From Hydnum rufescens UP504 (Eukaryota; Basidiomycota; Agaricomycetes; Cantharellales; Hydnaceae), in NCBI GenBank assembly GCA_014904985.1, contig MU129475.1:1-11230 (forward strand): a stretch of 11,230 nucleotides of DNA, in the 5' to 3' direction. Shown here one piece after another: positions 1 to 7,933 of this stretch (its first letter is position 1; each line of letters starts with the position of its first letter). Below the pieces are notes generated by a model. It had not been told where the DNA came from. It made no database searches and saw only the letters and a list, made by a program, of their open reading frames with translations. The position numbers and the translations under genes were made by a program.

Positions 1-14
1 ATTCCTGTCTCCAG

Positions 15-398
15 ATATTGGCAGGGTCTCTGGTCAACAACCAGGTGGAGTCTTTCCAGTACGAAAATGACCTGGTGAACTGCTTAGGAGTGACAGAAGT
101 GCGGTACATGCAGGAGGCCTACGTCAATGCCCATTCTATGGCTGAGGTTAAGGAGCTCCTGGCCATTGGTCCAATCCCCTACTTGATACCCCTCGATGCC
201 ATCAATGAGATGCTGGATTACAAGCGGTTTCCGGCTCTGATAGATCCCCGCCCTGGTCCACAGCAAAGTCGCCCCATGACTTCTGTTGAATTTGACACGG
301 AATGGCTAAGCAGGCAACTCTATAGTGCACGCCAGGGAAACCCAGCTTCTGTGACCGTTGGGATGCGACTGTATGGAGATGCAGTTGATCGCGCATAA
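15..398 (+). CDS. C-terminal exon of an unidentified protein (5' part outside window)
   Basis: An open frame runs from the left edge to a TAA at 396-398. The bases at 5-14 (CTGTCTCCAG) look like an intron acceptor, so I take 15 as the start of a last exon; the frame is also open upstream of it to the edge, and an ATG-less start at 18 is not credible. The roughly 127 residues have balanced composition: an acidic and hydrophobic first half (NCLGVTEVRYMQEAY, then LLAIGPIPYLIPLDAIN) and a more polar C-terminus (PRPGPQQSRPMTSVEFDTEW). No signal peptide, membrane segment or catalytic motif is visible and I do not recognise the family. In the same frame beyond the TAA, 21 further codons read as plausible protein (GTPLSFNLNIWPTVGG) up to a TGA at 462-464, so the TAA may be a premature stop. 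That this is real coding sequence is moderately sure; the function is unknown. Confidence 0.5.
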   Translation: MLAGSLVNNQVESFQYENDLVNCLGVTEVRYMQEAYVNAHSMAEVKELLAIGPIPYLIPLDAINEMLDYKRFPALIDPRPGPQQSRPMTSVEFDTEWLSRQLYSARQGNPASVTVGMRLYGDAVDRA

Positions 399-1010
399 AC
401 ACCTGTCAAGGGTACCCCGCTCAGTTTCAACTTGAATATCTGGCCAACTGTTGGGGGCCAATGAACTCGGACATTCGCCAGATCGCGAGGTGGGCAATTG
501 CTGATCTCAGCAGCAGCAGTGTTTCTTCAAATTTGAGGTTTTTGCACGTACAAAAGTTCAACCGGCATGGCGAATAATATTGGAACCAGAAGCTGGATTG
601 ACCTCGTATTTCAAGCCTGCCTGCGTAGTCTCTTCCTCTTTGTTATCATCCTGTTTGTTGTCAATACCTTCATCACCTCTGTCGTCATCGTCATCTTCGT
701 TCATCGCCCATTATCATTCATCTTCGTCTCTTCCCCCCTTGGCATTATGTTTTTCTCCTTTGTTTCTGATGTATGTATGGATGTATGTATGTATGTAATG
801 ATACGATCTAGGATGAATATAGTCGTCCACTGCTCTACACTTTCCACCCACCCTTAGAATAATTTGAGTATGTAGTCGAACCGCTCTTGGCCCCCTGCGG
901 AGCCTACACGGTATGTAAATGAGAATTCCGACCAACGCGCTCTTCATTCAGACCTGGAGAAATTACGGCAATCGCCGATATTGATTCGTTCTCAGCGTCT
1001 TATCTCTCGA
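399..1010. other. intergenic, pyrimidine-rich on + strand
   Basis: No convincing gene. About 610-765 is strongly T/C-rich with irregular TCATC and CTTCTTC runs, resembling a fungal 3' untranslated or intergenic tract. A hydrophobic reading frame at 567-857 is explained by this T-richness and by the microsatellite it crosses, so I do not call it a gene. Confidence 0.5.
769..796. repeat. ATGT tetranucleotide microsatellite
   Basis: Six to seven ATGT/GTAT units, interrupted once by GG at 779-780. It is short and probably polymorphic; no function is implied. Confidence 0.85.
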
Positions 1011-1015
1011 TACCA

Positions 1016-1500
1016 TGTCTGGAGTTTGACAGCGCGTCGCGCTCCAAACTCCGACCGTACTACACCGTCTCTACATAAATCTTGTGGTCTGGAGTTTGAC
1101 AGTGCCTTGCGCTCCAACCCCGACCACACTACACTCGACTTCCTAGAATCTCTCTGTTGTGGTCTGGAGTTTGACAGTGCTTTGCACTCCCAACTCCGAC
1201 TGCTCCACTCCCAACTTTTTGACATATCTGTTGTGGTTGAGTTTGACAGTGCCTTGCACTCCCAACTCTGGCTGCACTCACTTCAACTTTTCCACGCATC
1301 CATTGTGGTCTGGAGTTTGACAGTGCTTTGCGCTCCCAACTCCGACTACCCTAGTCTCAACTTTTCCACACATCCGTCATGGCCTGGAGTTTGACAGTAC
1401 ACTGCATTGTGCTCCCAACTCCGGCTGTGTTAATATCTGGTTTTCCATCCAGCCATCGTGGTTTGGATTTTGACACTGCACCTATTGCACTCCCCTGCTG
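1016..1500. repeat. tandem array of seven ~74 bp units, each carrying a nested inverted repeat
   Basis: The block (G)GAGTTTGAC recurs at 1021, 1091, 1166, 1239, 1312, 1386 and, altered to GGATTTTGAC, at 1465. Spacing is 70-79 bp. Each unit continues with AGTGC-CTT-GCGCTCC(C)AACTCCGAC and a T/C-rich tail ending near TTTCCACNCATCC and GTGGTC. Within a unit GGAGTT pairs with AACTCC, and inside that AGTGC pairs with GCACT or GCGCT. Unit 1 is nearly a perfect palindrome: GGAGTTTG, AC, AGCGCG, T, CGCGCT, C, CAAACTCC. Units 1-6 keep the stem and unit 7 has mostly lost it. The array ends about 45 bases before the ATG at 1545, so it may lie in the promoter or 5' leader of that gene. It could equally be a plain satellite. 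Confidence 0.85.
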
Positions 1501-2008
1501 CTAAAATCCCAAGTTCCATAACAACATACTCCTTCACATTCGCTATGCCACCAAAAGCACGAAAAACGTATAAGAGAAATAAATGGGTGACAGTGCCGAC
1601 TGCCAGCCCAGCCTTTTCTAAGGGTAAAATGGCGGAGTCTTCTACAGCCAGGCCTTCCACTAAGCCCAGAGCAACGGGGCCATCTGATGCACCCATGAAA
1701 AGTGTAGTTGGTGATCTAGTTCAACAGTCAGCAGCTCCTCACATGAAATGGGAGTGTTGAAATACCACCACGACAGTCAGATGCACCATTGTCATCGGGG
1801 GCCCTCCACCCCCCAATCCAATCCATGGCGGATGTAAGTCCTGCTCACTCACCTGTCGGCTCCGTTGCCAATTCCCCAGTTCACAATACTGTCAATTCTC
1901 CAGCCCTCTCTATGGGCAGTTCTCTGGCCCCTCGGAATTCCTTGGGCTCTCCTCACGGTTCCCCAGCTTCCCCTGGCAATTCTCCGTACCACTCTTCGCT
2001 CCAGTTGC

Positions 2009-2057
2009 GTTTGCCCCACTTGCATTCGCCCCCTTGCCTTTTATTTTGACGAACCAG
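2009..2057 (+). other. candidate 49-nt intron
   Basis: GT at 2009 (GTTTGC, a weak donor), a TTTTGAC branch-like site at 2044-2050 and CCAG ending at 2057. Removing it joins the Ser/Pro-rich frame to the acidic frame exactly. The weak donor and the short branch-to-acceptor distance make this tentative; a single-base indel near 2030 is the alternative. Confidence 0.3.
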
Positions 2058-2606
2058 ATTTTGATTTCTGCACTCGCACTCACACTCCCACTCAAGACCA
2101 TAGGGATGATACTCCCCTGTTCCTTGATGATGGGGAAGGAAGTGAGGATGAGATTGACCATGGTCTTGAGAATGGTGGAGACATTGATAGTGGCGACGAG
2201 GTCCTGGCCAAATCTCTTGGAGGCCCCTTTACTGAGCAACAAATTGCTGAGATTAGGGAGATAGTTGATGCTATGAATCAACAGCTAGAGCAAAAGGCCA
2301 AGGAATGGGAGCAACCTCTGGAGTCAGTGATGCGGATTGGCAACCTTGGCATCAATACCAGAGAACGACAAAGTGGAGGGAATCTGTGGAATGCGTTTCA
2401 TCACTCATATGAGAAGGATTCTGACCCGGATCGGCCTCATCATGAGTATGTGGAGAAGGTTATACAGCCTGCATACCGTTCGCTCATTCTTGAACATGGT
2501 GGTGAAGACTCTGCTGAGTGGAAGAAGAAGGTCAAAGAATTGTGGAAACACACATGCTTCAAGGCTGCCCAGGCCGCTGCAATCGCACTATCTCCTGCCA
2601 CTATGG

Positions 2607-2697
2607 GTAAGTCATCAAGCAAAACAACAAAACATTGGACCGATGATTTGAAATGGATGGGTACTATGAACATCCATGGGTTCTGCGCACTGTTTAG
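2607..2697 (+). other. candidate 91-nt intron with consensus donor
   Basis: A perfect GTAAGT donor at 2607-2612 and a TTTAG acceptor ending at 2697. Splicing would shift the frame into the one used downstream of 2756. Against it, the unspliced frame across this interval reads as better protein (DDLKWMGTMNIHGFCALFSG, then IPDEAASKHNAV) than the spliced one, so a frameshift near 2740-2760 is at least as likely. Confidence 0.3.
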
Positions 2698-3023
2698 TGG
2701 CATTCCTGATGAGGCAGCATCCAAACACAATGCTGTGTGTTACTGGACAGGCCGGCGATGAAAGCATGGCTGATGAATCATTTCCAAGGACAGCCGTTGC
2801 TGGAGATGATTCATTCTCAATCCTAGTCTATCAGGGGGAGCAGCGGCTGCAAAGGGATGTAGGGCGGAAGGTCCCAAAAACTATGCACATGATGCGGAAG
2901 GAGATTTCAGAAGAGCTCCAAAATCTTCTGAAGCCATTGTTGGCCACGTCCCTAGGGTGCCATGGGCAACTCTACCCAGATTCCTTGCAACAATCATCTG
3001 AAGATGGAGAATTGGGTCACAGA

Positions 3024-3077
3024 GTTGGACTTTCTGAATCTAATGTCACTTGATGTATCAGTGGTCTGAACGGATAG
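3024..3077 (+). other. candidate 54-nt in-frame intron
   Basis: The interval contains both in-frame stops of this part of the gene (TGA 3051-3053, TAG 3075-3077). It ends in CTGAACGGATAG, a branch-like site plus acceptor, and its length is a multiple of three, so the frame is the same on both sides. The donor GTTGGA is poor. If it is not an intron, the two stops are lesions. Confidence 0.3.
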
Positions 3078-3690
3078 TTGGAAGAAACTGTGCGGGCATT
3101 TTTTGAACCAAAGGATGATTCGCAGCGGGTTCGAATTCTACAGTTGGCGGATGACACGAGATTGCCAGATGACACTGCTATTGTTGTGGATCGATATAAT
3201 GCAATACTTGTTACCACTGGGCAAGCATACGAATCTGAGGGCTCGGGTGGACCAGAAAGTCATAATGGTGTGAATGGGGTGGGTTCTTCAGCCACTGAAA
3301 ATGCTCCCCCCCAGAACCCAACAACCACAGTCAAATTCAGTTGCCACAGGCTCATCTAGATCCCGAAAGCGAAGGTCTGATACGAGTGGGGGACCGGTCC
3401 AGAAGAAGAAACGGGTTCATGGTGGCAGGAAGAAGGGCGCTAGGGACGTGATATCCAGCAAGTTCATAGCGGAGTCAGATGAAGAGCCTGAAGAGCAGGG
3501 GGCATCTACGTTTGATGCATCACTTGGTGGTATTTCTGGCAGTGCCTCAGGACCCGACCCATTCGCTGTGCCAGTTAACTGGGAAAATGGGCTGAACACT
3601 GGAGTGTACAACCCTGTGGTGCCAAATGATGTCCCTCCTAGCGACTTTGATGCATTGCTTGCACAATATCCTGATTTGGCCTTGGATTGA

Positions 3691-4180
3691 ATGTGTTTGC
3701 TGGATCCTCCTTATTTTGAGCTCTTTTGTCATCCTGTTGGATTCATGTCCTTGTCAATCTTGTAGTTTCTCGTCTCTTGAATAGATAATAGATGTACACT
3801 GATTAATTTAACTTGGAAGCTCATTGATACATTGATCTATGTAGTCTAAGTCCCCATGTTGATATTATTTGAGATCAAAAGACCATGTCTGTCGCCTGAG
3901 GTCATGGCATTGAAATTATTTGAGATCAAAGGATTTTGATGCCTCATAGGCAATTAATTTGATGCGGTTCGACATGTCTTTTGAGATCAGTCCAAGTGGC
4001 TGACCAAGGTGTAGTTGGGGATGATGCATGAATTGTTCTATTTGAATGTAATATCTTGTATTTTGTAAACTATGGTTGGTTTAACTTGGAAAAAAATAGA
4101 GATCTGAGTTCTGTGTGTCCTACTGTGGATTTGGGACAAGTTCACACATTTGGGCCCCCTTGGTGCAGGCAGTTTGAATG
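3691..4180. other. downstream AT-rich region with a repeated TTGAGATCA motif
   Basis: No gene seen. TTATTTGAGATCAAA occurs at about 3866 and 3917, and TTTGAGATCA again near 3980. The first two copies share flanking bases (a 51 bp offset), suggesting a small local duplication. AATAGATAATAGATG near 3780 could serve as a polyadenylation region for the gene ending at 3690, but there is no clear AATAAA. Confidence 0.45.
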
Positions 4181-4183
4181 TAT

Positions 4184-4256
4184 CCACTTGGGCCCCACTT
4201 GGGCCCCACTTGGGCCCCACTTGGGCCCCATTTGGGCCCCATTTTGGGCCCCATTG
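4184..4256. repeat. 11 bp minisatellite of palindromic GGGCCCC units
   Basis: GGGCCCC starts at 4190, 4201, 4212, 4223, 4234 and 4246, separated by ACTT or ATTT: five 11-12 bp steps. Outlying copies sit at 4152 and near 4285 and 4297. Each unit holds the self-complementary GGGCCC. The reading frames through it (poly GPxWGP on the minus strand) are repeat artefacts. Confidence 0.9.
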
Positions 4257-4320
4257 CATTGATACTGCTCCTTAACTTTGGATTTGGGCCCTAGTGGGGC
4301 CCCAGTATTGTAGGACCTAC

Positions 4321-4356
4321 TTAGGTACCAATTCATGGTACAGATTTGGTACCTAA
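4321..4356. repeat. 11 bp perfect inverted repeat, 14 bp loop
   Basis: TTAGGTACCAA at 4321-4331 is the exact reverse complement of TTGGTACCTAA at 4346-4356. The loop itself contains a further GGTAC. It lies about 65 bp after the GGGCCCC array and may be the end or core of a small non-autonomous element; no target duplication is evident. Confidence 0.7.
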
Positions 4357-5010
4357 CATAGGTAGTCAATGTGGTTGACCAGCCTGTCTCATCCGCCCCA
4401 CTCCCAACCAGTCCAAAGTCAAAGAAACGTGGCTGGATGCCTTGTTGCTGCTCTGGGCAGTAGCTCCATCCAGTTTACCACCTTGTGACTTTGCTCTGGG
4501 TGACCACACTCTCTAAGTGCCTTGCCAACTACTTTGGGTAGTAACTCCACTTATTGAGCATGAGTTGCAGGGATCATCCTGGATACTCCTGACTTTTCCC
4601 CCTTGAAATAAAAAACAACTTGGTTCTGAAATATTTGCAAGGTAAGTGGCACACCAGGATTGTTGCAGACATTGAAGAATCTGACTTCTTCTTTTACCCA
4701 CACCTCTTTGCTCTCCATGTCATAGAGCCACAAGTGCTAAAGAAAACCCCACCCATCATGGTGTCTTCTCCTGTATCTTATGTAATAGCATGGCCATGCA
4801 GATTCTAAGTCCCAATCATGCTGGAATCAAATTGCTCTTTTGCCCAGAGCTCATAGCTCACGCGCAAGCTGTGAAATCAATGCAGCCATGCCACCACCCT
4901 GCAATCAAGCCATGTAATGATCCAACTGCATCAAGTGACATGATCTGTCACCATAGAGCATGGGGCAGAGATCGATATGGGAGAGTCATGTACAAGCATG
5001 ACTCTACTAA

Positions 5011-5059
5011 GTAAGTGTCCATCTCCTGCTCGCCAACTAACCTACTACTTCATCCTTAG
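5011..5059 (+). other. textbook intron signature, 49 nt
   Basis: GTAAGT donor at 5011-5016, ACTAAC branch site at 5036-5041 and CCTTAG acceptor ending at 5059, with 18-20 bases between branch and acceptor. All three match fungal consensus. The frame open before it (to 5010) meets a stop one codon after splicing, so it may be an untranslated-region intron or part of a non-coding or decayed transcript. Confidence 0.45.
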
Positions 5060-5060
5060 A

Positions 5061-5089
5061 TAGTAACTGAGCCCTTTGGCCAGTTACTA
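5061..5089. repeat. 9 bp perfect inverted repeat, 11 bp loop
   Basis: TAGTAACTG (5061-5069) and CAGTTACTA (5081-5089) are exact reverse complements around AGCCCTTTGGC. It starts two bases after the acceptor of the intron-like signature at 5011-5059. Confidence 0.65.
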
Positions 5090-5130
5090 CCACTCCCCTT
5101 TCCCTAATCCTCTCCTCTTGTTTCTCCCAT

Positions 5131-5193
5131 GCCTGAAGTGAAGCAAGTGCTTAGCTTCATTCGTGGCCTTCCTGTTTGAAGCCAGTGCTTAGC
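5131..5193. repeat. short direct repeat, 38 bp offset
   Basis: GAAGCAAGTGCTTAGC at 5140-5155 recurs as GAAGCCAGTGCTTAGC at 5178-5193, each a short way after a CCTG. This is one mismatch in 16 bases. The second copy runs into TAGCACAGTTGG, which resembles a tRNA A box, but no B box follows at the right distance. Confidence 0.6.
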
Positions 5194-5328
5194 ACAGTTG
5201 GATTACCCTTTCTCTGCTGTTCACAGATCCATTGAACCACCTCATCCAATGACAAAAAATACTGCAGCTACTTGAAGTCAAGAGCCATGCTATTACACCA
5301 CTGTTGTGTGCACTCACGCAACTTCCAA

Positions 5329-5373
5329 GTGAGTAGAAGCTCACTTTTCTTTTTACTAATCTCCTTACTGTAG
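5329..5373 (+). other. textbook intron signature, 45 nt
   Basis: GTGAGT donor at 5329-5334, a T-rich tract with TTACTAAT branch site at 5353-5360, and a CTGTAG acceptor ending at 5373. Like the signature at 5011-5059 it is followed by ATAG. The 269 bases between the two carry stops in all frames, so they are not one coding exon. Confidence 0.4.
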
Positions 5374-5720
5374 ATAGCGGTTATGCAACTCTTTGAAGGC
5401 ATCTGGGGGTGTATTTTTTAGACCAAGACACCAGTATTCATGCATGCCTTACATGTGCTTGTGACTACTTAGAGAGCTGTTATTTATCTATACCTTTCCA
5501 TGAATATAGCCAGGAGCTGTTTGACAGTTTTTGCTTGAAGAGACTGGTCTAAATATCTTGCAGGCATGTGCTGATTGCTCAAAAAGTGCCACATCTCAAA
5601 GGTAAAAGTGATCTAAGCAGATTGGTCCTGACATTCTTTTAATGCCACTGCATACATACACCTTGTAAGGGGGTAAAGTAGTTACAAAGCAGGAGCAAGG
5701 AAGATGACAAGAATCTGGGC

Positions 5721-6436
5721 CTACAACAAGGAGTTCAGATGGGCCAACTCCTCTGGGTCTAAATCTGCTTTGTTGTCAACCCAGTGAGTTAATCTTGCAT
5801 CCTCCATTCTCCATGCATTAAAGGCTGCAGGCATTTCTTCTTCTAGCTTCTTGAGCAGTAGCTTGGCTCGTGTGGTTGAAAGCTCCCCGGAGATATTGCA
5901 CACAGGCTGGGTCAGATCCTTGCAGCCTAGATTTTTACACCAAAGAATGAGTGCGAGGAGAGCACCTATGTTTTCAGGAGCAGGAAGATTTGCAGACTTG
6001 CTCTCTATCTGAGTTGAGAGATTCAGGAGCATTCGATCAAGGAGAGTCCACATCTCGCTGTGGTCTGCATTGGTAATCTGTTGTTGGAGGGAAAAATCCC
6101 TACCACATAGAGTTCCCTTTCAGCATCAAATTTTCCGATGAACAAATTAAAAATGTACCAATATGTTGTTCCAATAACAAGCCTTTCATCTGTTCATGGA
6201 TGAGCATGAATTCCATATGCCTGAAAAGATGTAAATGGAATGCTCATTTCCTTGTACACGAGTCAATCTCCCAGGGTCTTCAACAGGCCACAGGGACTGT
6301 ATTCATTTATGCCCTACCATAAGTCATGATATGGTGGACCTGGCAATTCAACTTGCCCTTCTGTATATCATCTTGAATTCTCCTTCAATCTGCTCATACA
6401 GATCTTGTTGCCTTAAGGGCAACTCCAACAAATGGT
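5721..6436 (-). pseudogene. decayed gene of unknown function
   Basis: The 3' part, 6053 down to the TAG at 5721-5723, is open for 110 codons and has convincing protein character (APENIGALLALILWCKNLGC; LLLKKLEEEMPAAFNAWRME; LDPEELAHLNSLL). Upstream on the same strand the protein continues across two frame changes. One is at the T-run near 6222-6226 and one near 6080-6083. The upstream peptides include TTYWYIFNLFIGKFDAEREL, SLWPVEDPGRLTRVQGNEH and RQQDLYEQIEGEFKMIYRR. Four in-frame stops interrupt it, at plus-strand positions 6348-6350, 6324-6326, 6303-6305 and 6194-6196; all are TGA. The 5' boundary near 6436 is a guess: I lose the frame there. I recognise no domain. The mix of a Leu-rich helical section and an acidic C-terminus says little. 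It may be a gene carried by a transposon or a host gene copied and abandoned. Confidence 0.5.
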
Positions 6437-6523
6437 GATTATGTAATACAATGGATTACACACCTGGGCCTTCATTCCTACTTGTGGATACATTTACATA
6501 ATCAAATAGGGGCAAATGCGGCA

Positions 6524-7014
6524 CTCTTAAGGAGTATTCATCAAATCTCTCCGTCAGTTTTGATCAGATTGGCTTGAAAAAGTAGTGTCCGGAAATATAT
6601 GATTCACACCTAACCAACGATACTGAGCACGAGTTGATCCGATTAAAATTGCATGTTCTAGAACGATTTTACTATGGAATCCATGCTCTTAAGGAGTATG
6701 TTCCGCTTTTCGAAGTCAATTCGTATCCGATCAACTCGTAAATATAGCTCCCTGAAATATGTGATCAATATCTATCGAATGATACCAATTACGTGTTCAT
6801 AGGATTAGAACTGAGGCTTCTGGAACGATTTCACCTGCTCATTCATAATAAAAAGGTGTATTTTTTCGAATTTCTCCGTCAGTTTTGATCGGATTTGCAT
6901 GAAATTACCGTGCCTAGAAAGGTATTAAGAATTCCCATCCAGCGGTATGAAAGGCGTCACGAACGAAGAAGAACTCGGTGTTCTACATACGAATTTCCCC
7001 CTTGTCTCAGGAGA
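6524..7014. repeat. 162 bp tandem satellite, three diverged units
   Basis: The anchor AAGG(A/T)GTAT starts at 6529, 6691 and 6853, exactly 162 bp apart twice. Unit 1 and unit 3 share CTCCGTCAGTTTTGATC; unit 2 has a diverged form. Each unit also holds a GAAAT(A/G)T(A/G)TGAT-like middle and ends near TTCTAGAACGATTTT, TTCTGGAACGATTTC or TTCTACATACGAATTT. The open frame at 6947-7180 partly overlaps unit 3 and is not a gene. Divergence between units is high but the spacing is conserved. Confidence 0.75.
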
Positions 7015-7183
7015 ACATCATTCCCCCTTCCAATTTTCAAATATTGAATATTGTCCGGCAGCCTTATATCCAAAGGATAGGACGTTCAGGACGACTCATT
7101 CCATTATTCCTCAAGGGAATCTGTCCAAAAGGGAAGGAGAAATAGTCATTTTATGCTCTATCCTATCCCCAGACTTGTAAATT

Positions 7184-7245
7184 GAATATCTCTGTCAGTT
7201 TTGAATCTTTTGACTTGATTCCTTTTTCTACATATTTCCCCTATC
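7184..7245. repeat. isolated fragment of the 162 bp satellite
   Basis: ATCTCTGTCAGTTTTGA at 7188 onward matches the CTCCGTCAGTTTTGATC block of units 1 and 3 and continues with a similar T-rich and CTACATATTTCC tail. It lies about 316 bp (near two unit lengths) after the same block in unit 3. The intervening 7015-7183 is not clearly a unit. Confidence 0.5.
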
Positions 7246-7640
7246 CCCCTGCTTCCATCAGATATTTGATCTCATAGCCGGGTTGTATATTAAGCGAATT
7301 GTGTTGAAAATTCCATTGTCTTCCCCCTCCCCAGTCTGAAGCACTGAAGTATTGCTGCTGGATTCCTGGGCAAATTCCATCTGAGGGCACTGTTCCTACT
7401 GCACTTTGTCTAGGGCCACAATAATAGGACCTTAGAGTGTGGTATTTGTGGCACATTTTCCCCTTTATTCATCTGCTTGGGCAACTACTGCTTACAGCGG
7501 ATTATCTTCCATCCCAAAGACCTTCCTACACCCAGACCTGAATATTCGAATTATTTTGGTGGCCCCCATTCTTCATTCTCGATTCAACATCGCAGACTGT
7601 AGCAGAGATTTCCTCATTTCTCCTGCTTACACCATTCATT
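7246..7640. other. no gene seen; possibly the lost 5' part of the transposase
   Basis: Given the usual length of this transposase family, its N-terminal half would be expected here, but I could not follow it. A fragment at about 7640-7710 (DTDATEHE followed by KVSPMNKSGIPA) might be a worn DNATTH-type second-aspartate motif and following KMPK; this is weak. Confidence 0.3.
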
Positions 7641-7933
7641 CATCAGACACAGATGCCACAGAGCATGAAGTGTGTCAGAAAGTCAGCCCCATGAATAAAA
7701 GTGGGATCCCTGCATGAAAGCCCCTTGGGGACCCCCTGATTCTATTTCAGGAGTGAAGGTGTAGTGCATGGTTCCTGGAGGGAGGAAGCTGAGGTTGGAA
7801 GTTGATTAGATCAGTTCTGACCTGCACAAATGTCATAGCTAGCACTCACAGAGTTGCACCTGGCAGGATGACAACCACCTCCCATGTTGCTTTTTTGAGA
7901 CAATCTTCTATTGACCAGTCCTTCTCATTACAG

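Larger units (their letters stand above)
1545..3690 (+). pseudogene. frame-interrupted gene for an acidic, Ser/Pro-rich protein; possible KDZ-transposon accessory protein
   Basis: Protein-like sequence runs from the ATG at 1545 to the TGA at 3688-3690, but only by changing frame. Segments, in order: 1545-~1743, basic N-terminus MPPKARKTYKRNK; 1762-~2010, Ser/Pro-rich repeats (SPAHSPVGSVANSPVHN); 2058-~2755, an acidic stretch (DDGEGSEDEID) followed by the best globular region (PFTEQQIAEIREIVDAMNQQ, then NTRERQSGGNLWNAFHHSYE, then DDLKWMGTMNIHGFCALFSG); ~2756-3023; 3078-~3305 (ETVRAFFEPKDDSQRVRILQ); ~3313-3690, with a bipartite-like nuclear signal (SRKRR, later KKKRVHGGRKKGAR) and an acidic end. 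The TR..N.WN.F motif and overall plan recall, from memory, accessory proteins beside KDZ transposons in basidiomycetes; this is unverified. The frame changes may be indels (a C7 run at 3306-3312 is an obvious site) or short introns. A nuclear, DNA-associated role is inference. I call it a pseudogene, but a spliced gene is not excluded. Confidence 0.5.
4380..5720. other. intergenic region with diverged short duplications
   Basis: No gene I can support. GCCTTG followed by CTTTGGGTAGTAACTCCA-like sequence occurs at about 4439-4472 and again at 4520-4553, with a weaker relative near 5070-5095, so this is old duplicated DNA. Short frames here (for example 4551-4733 minus and 4790-5014 plus) have no recognisable domain. 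The two intron-like signatures are listed separately. About 5374-5720 shows nothing further. Confidence 0.4.

Noticed and set aside
567..857. Hydrophobic 96-codon frame with apparent membrane segments
   Set aside because: T/C-rich DNA reads as Phe, Val, Ile and Leu by composition, and the end crosses the ATGT microsatellite. No homology or start context supports it.
981..1394. 137-codon frame on + and a 77-codon frame on -
   Set aside because: They run through the ~74 bp hairpin array; the peptide simply repeats GLEFDSALHS with the DNA unit.
4038..4369. Several short frames encoding GPKWGPNGAQ-like peptides
   Set aside because: They are translations of the GGGCCCC minisatellite.
5181..5235. 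Possible tRNA or SINE head (TAGCACAGTTGG at 5190-5201)
   Set aside because: The A box is good, but the only B-box-like word (GTTCACAGATCC at 5219) is too close and imperfect, and no cloverleaf forms.
6947..7180. 77-codon frame
   Set aside because: Starts inside the third 162 bp satellite unit and has no protein-like features.
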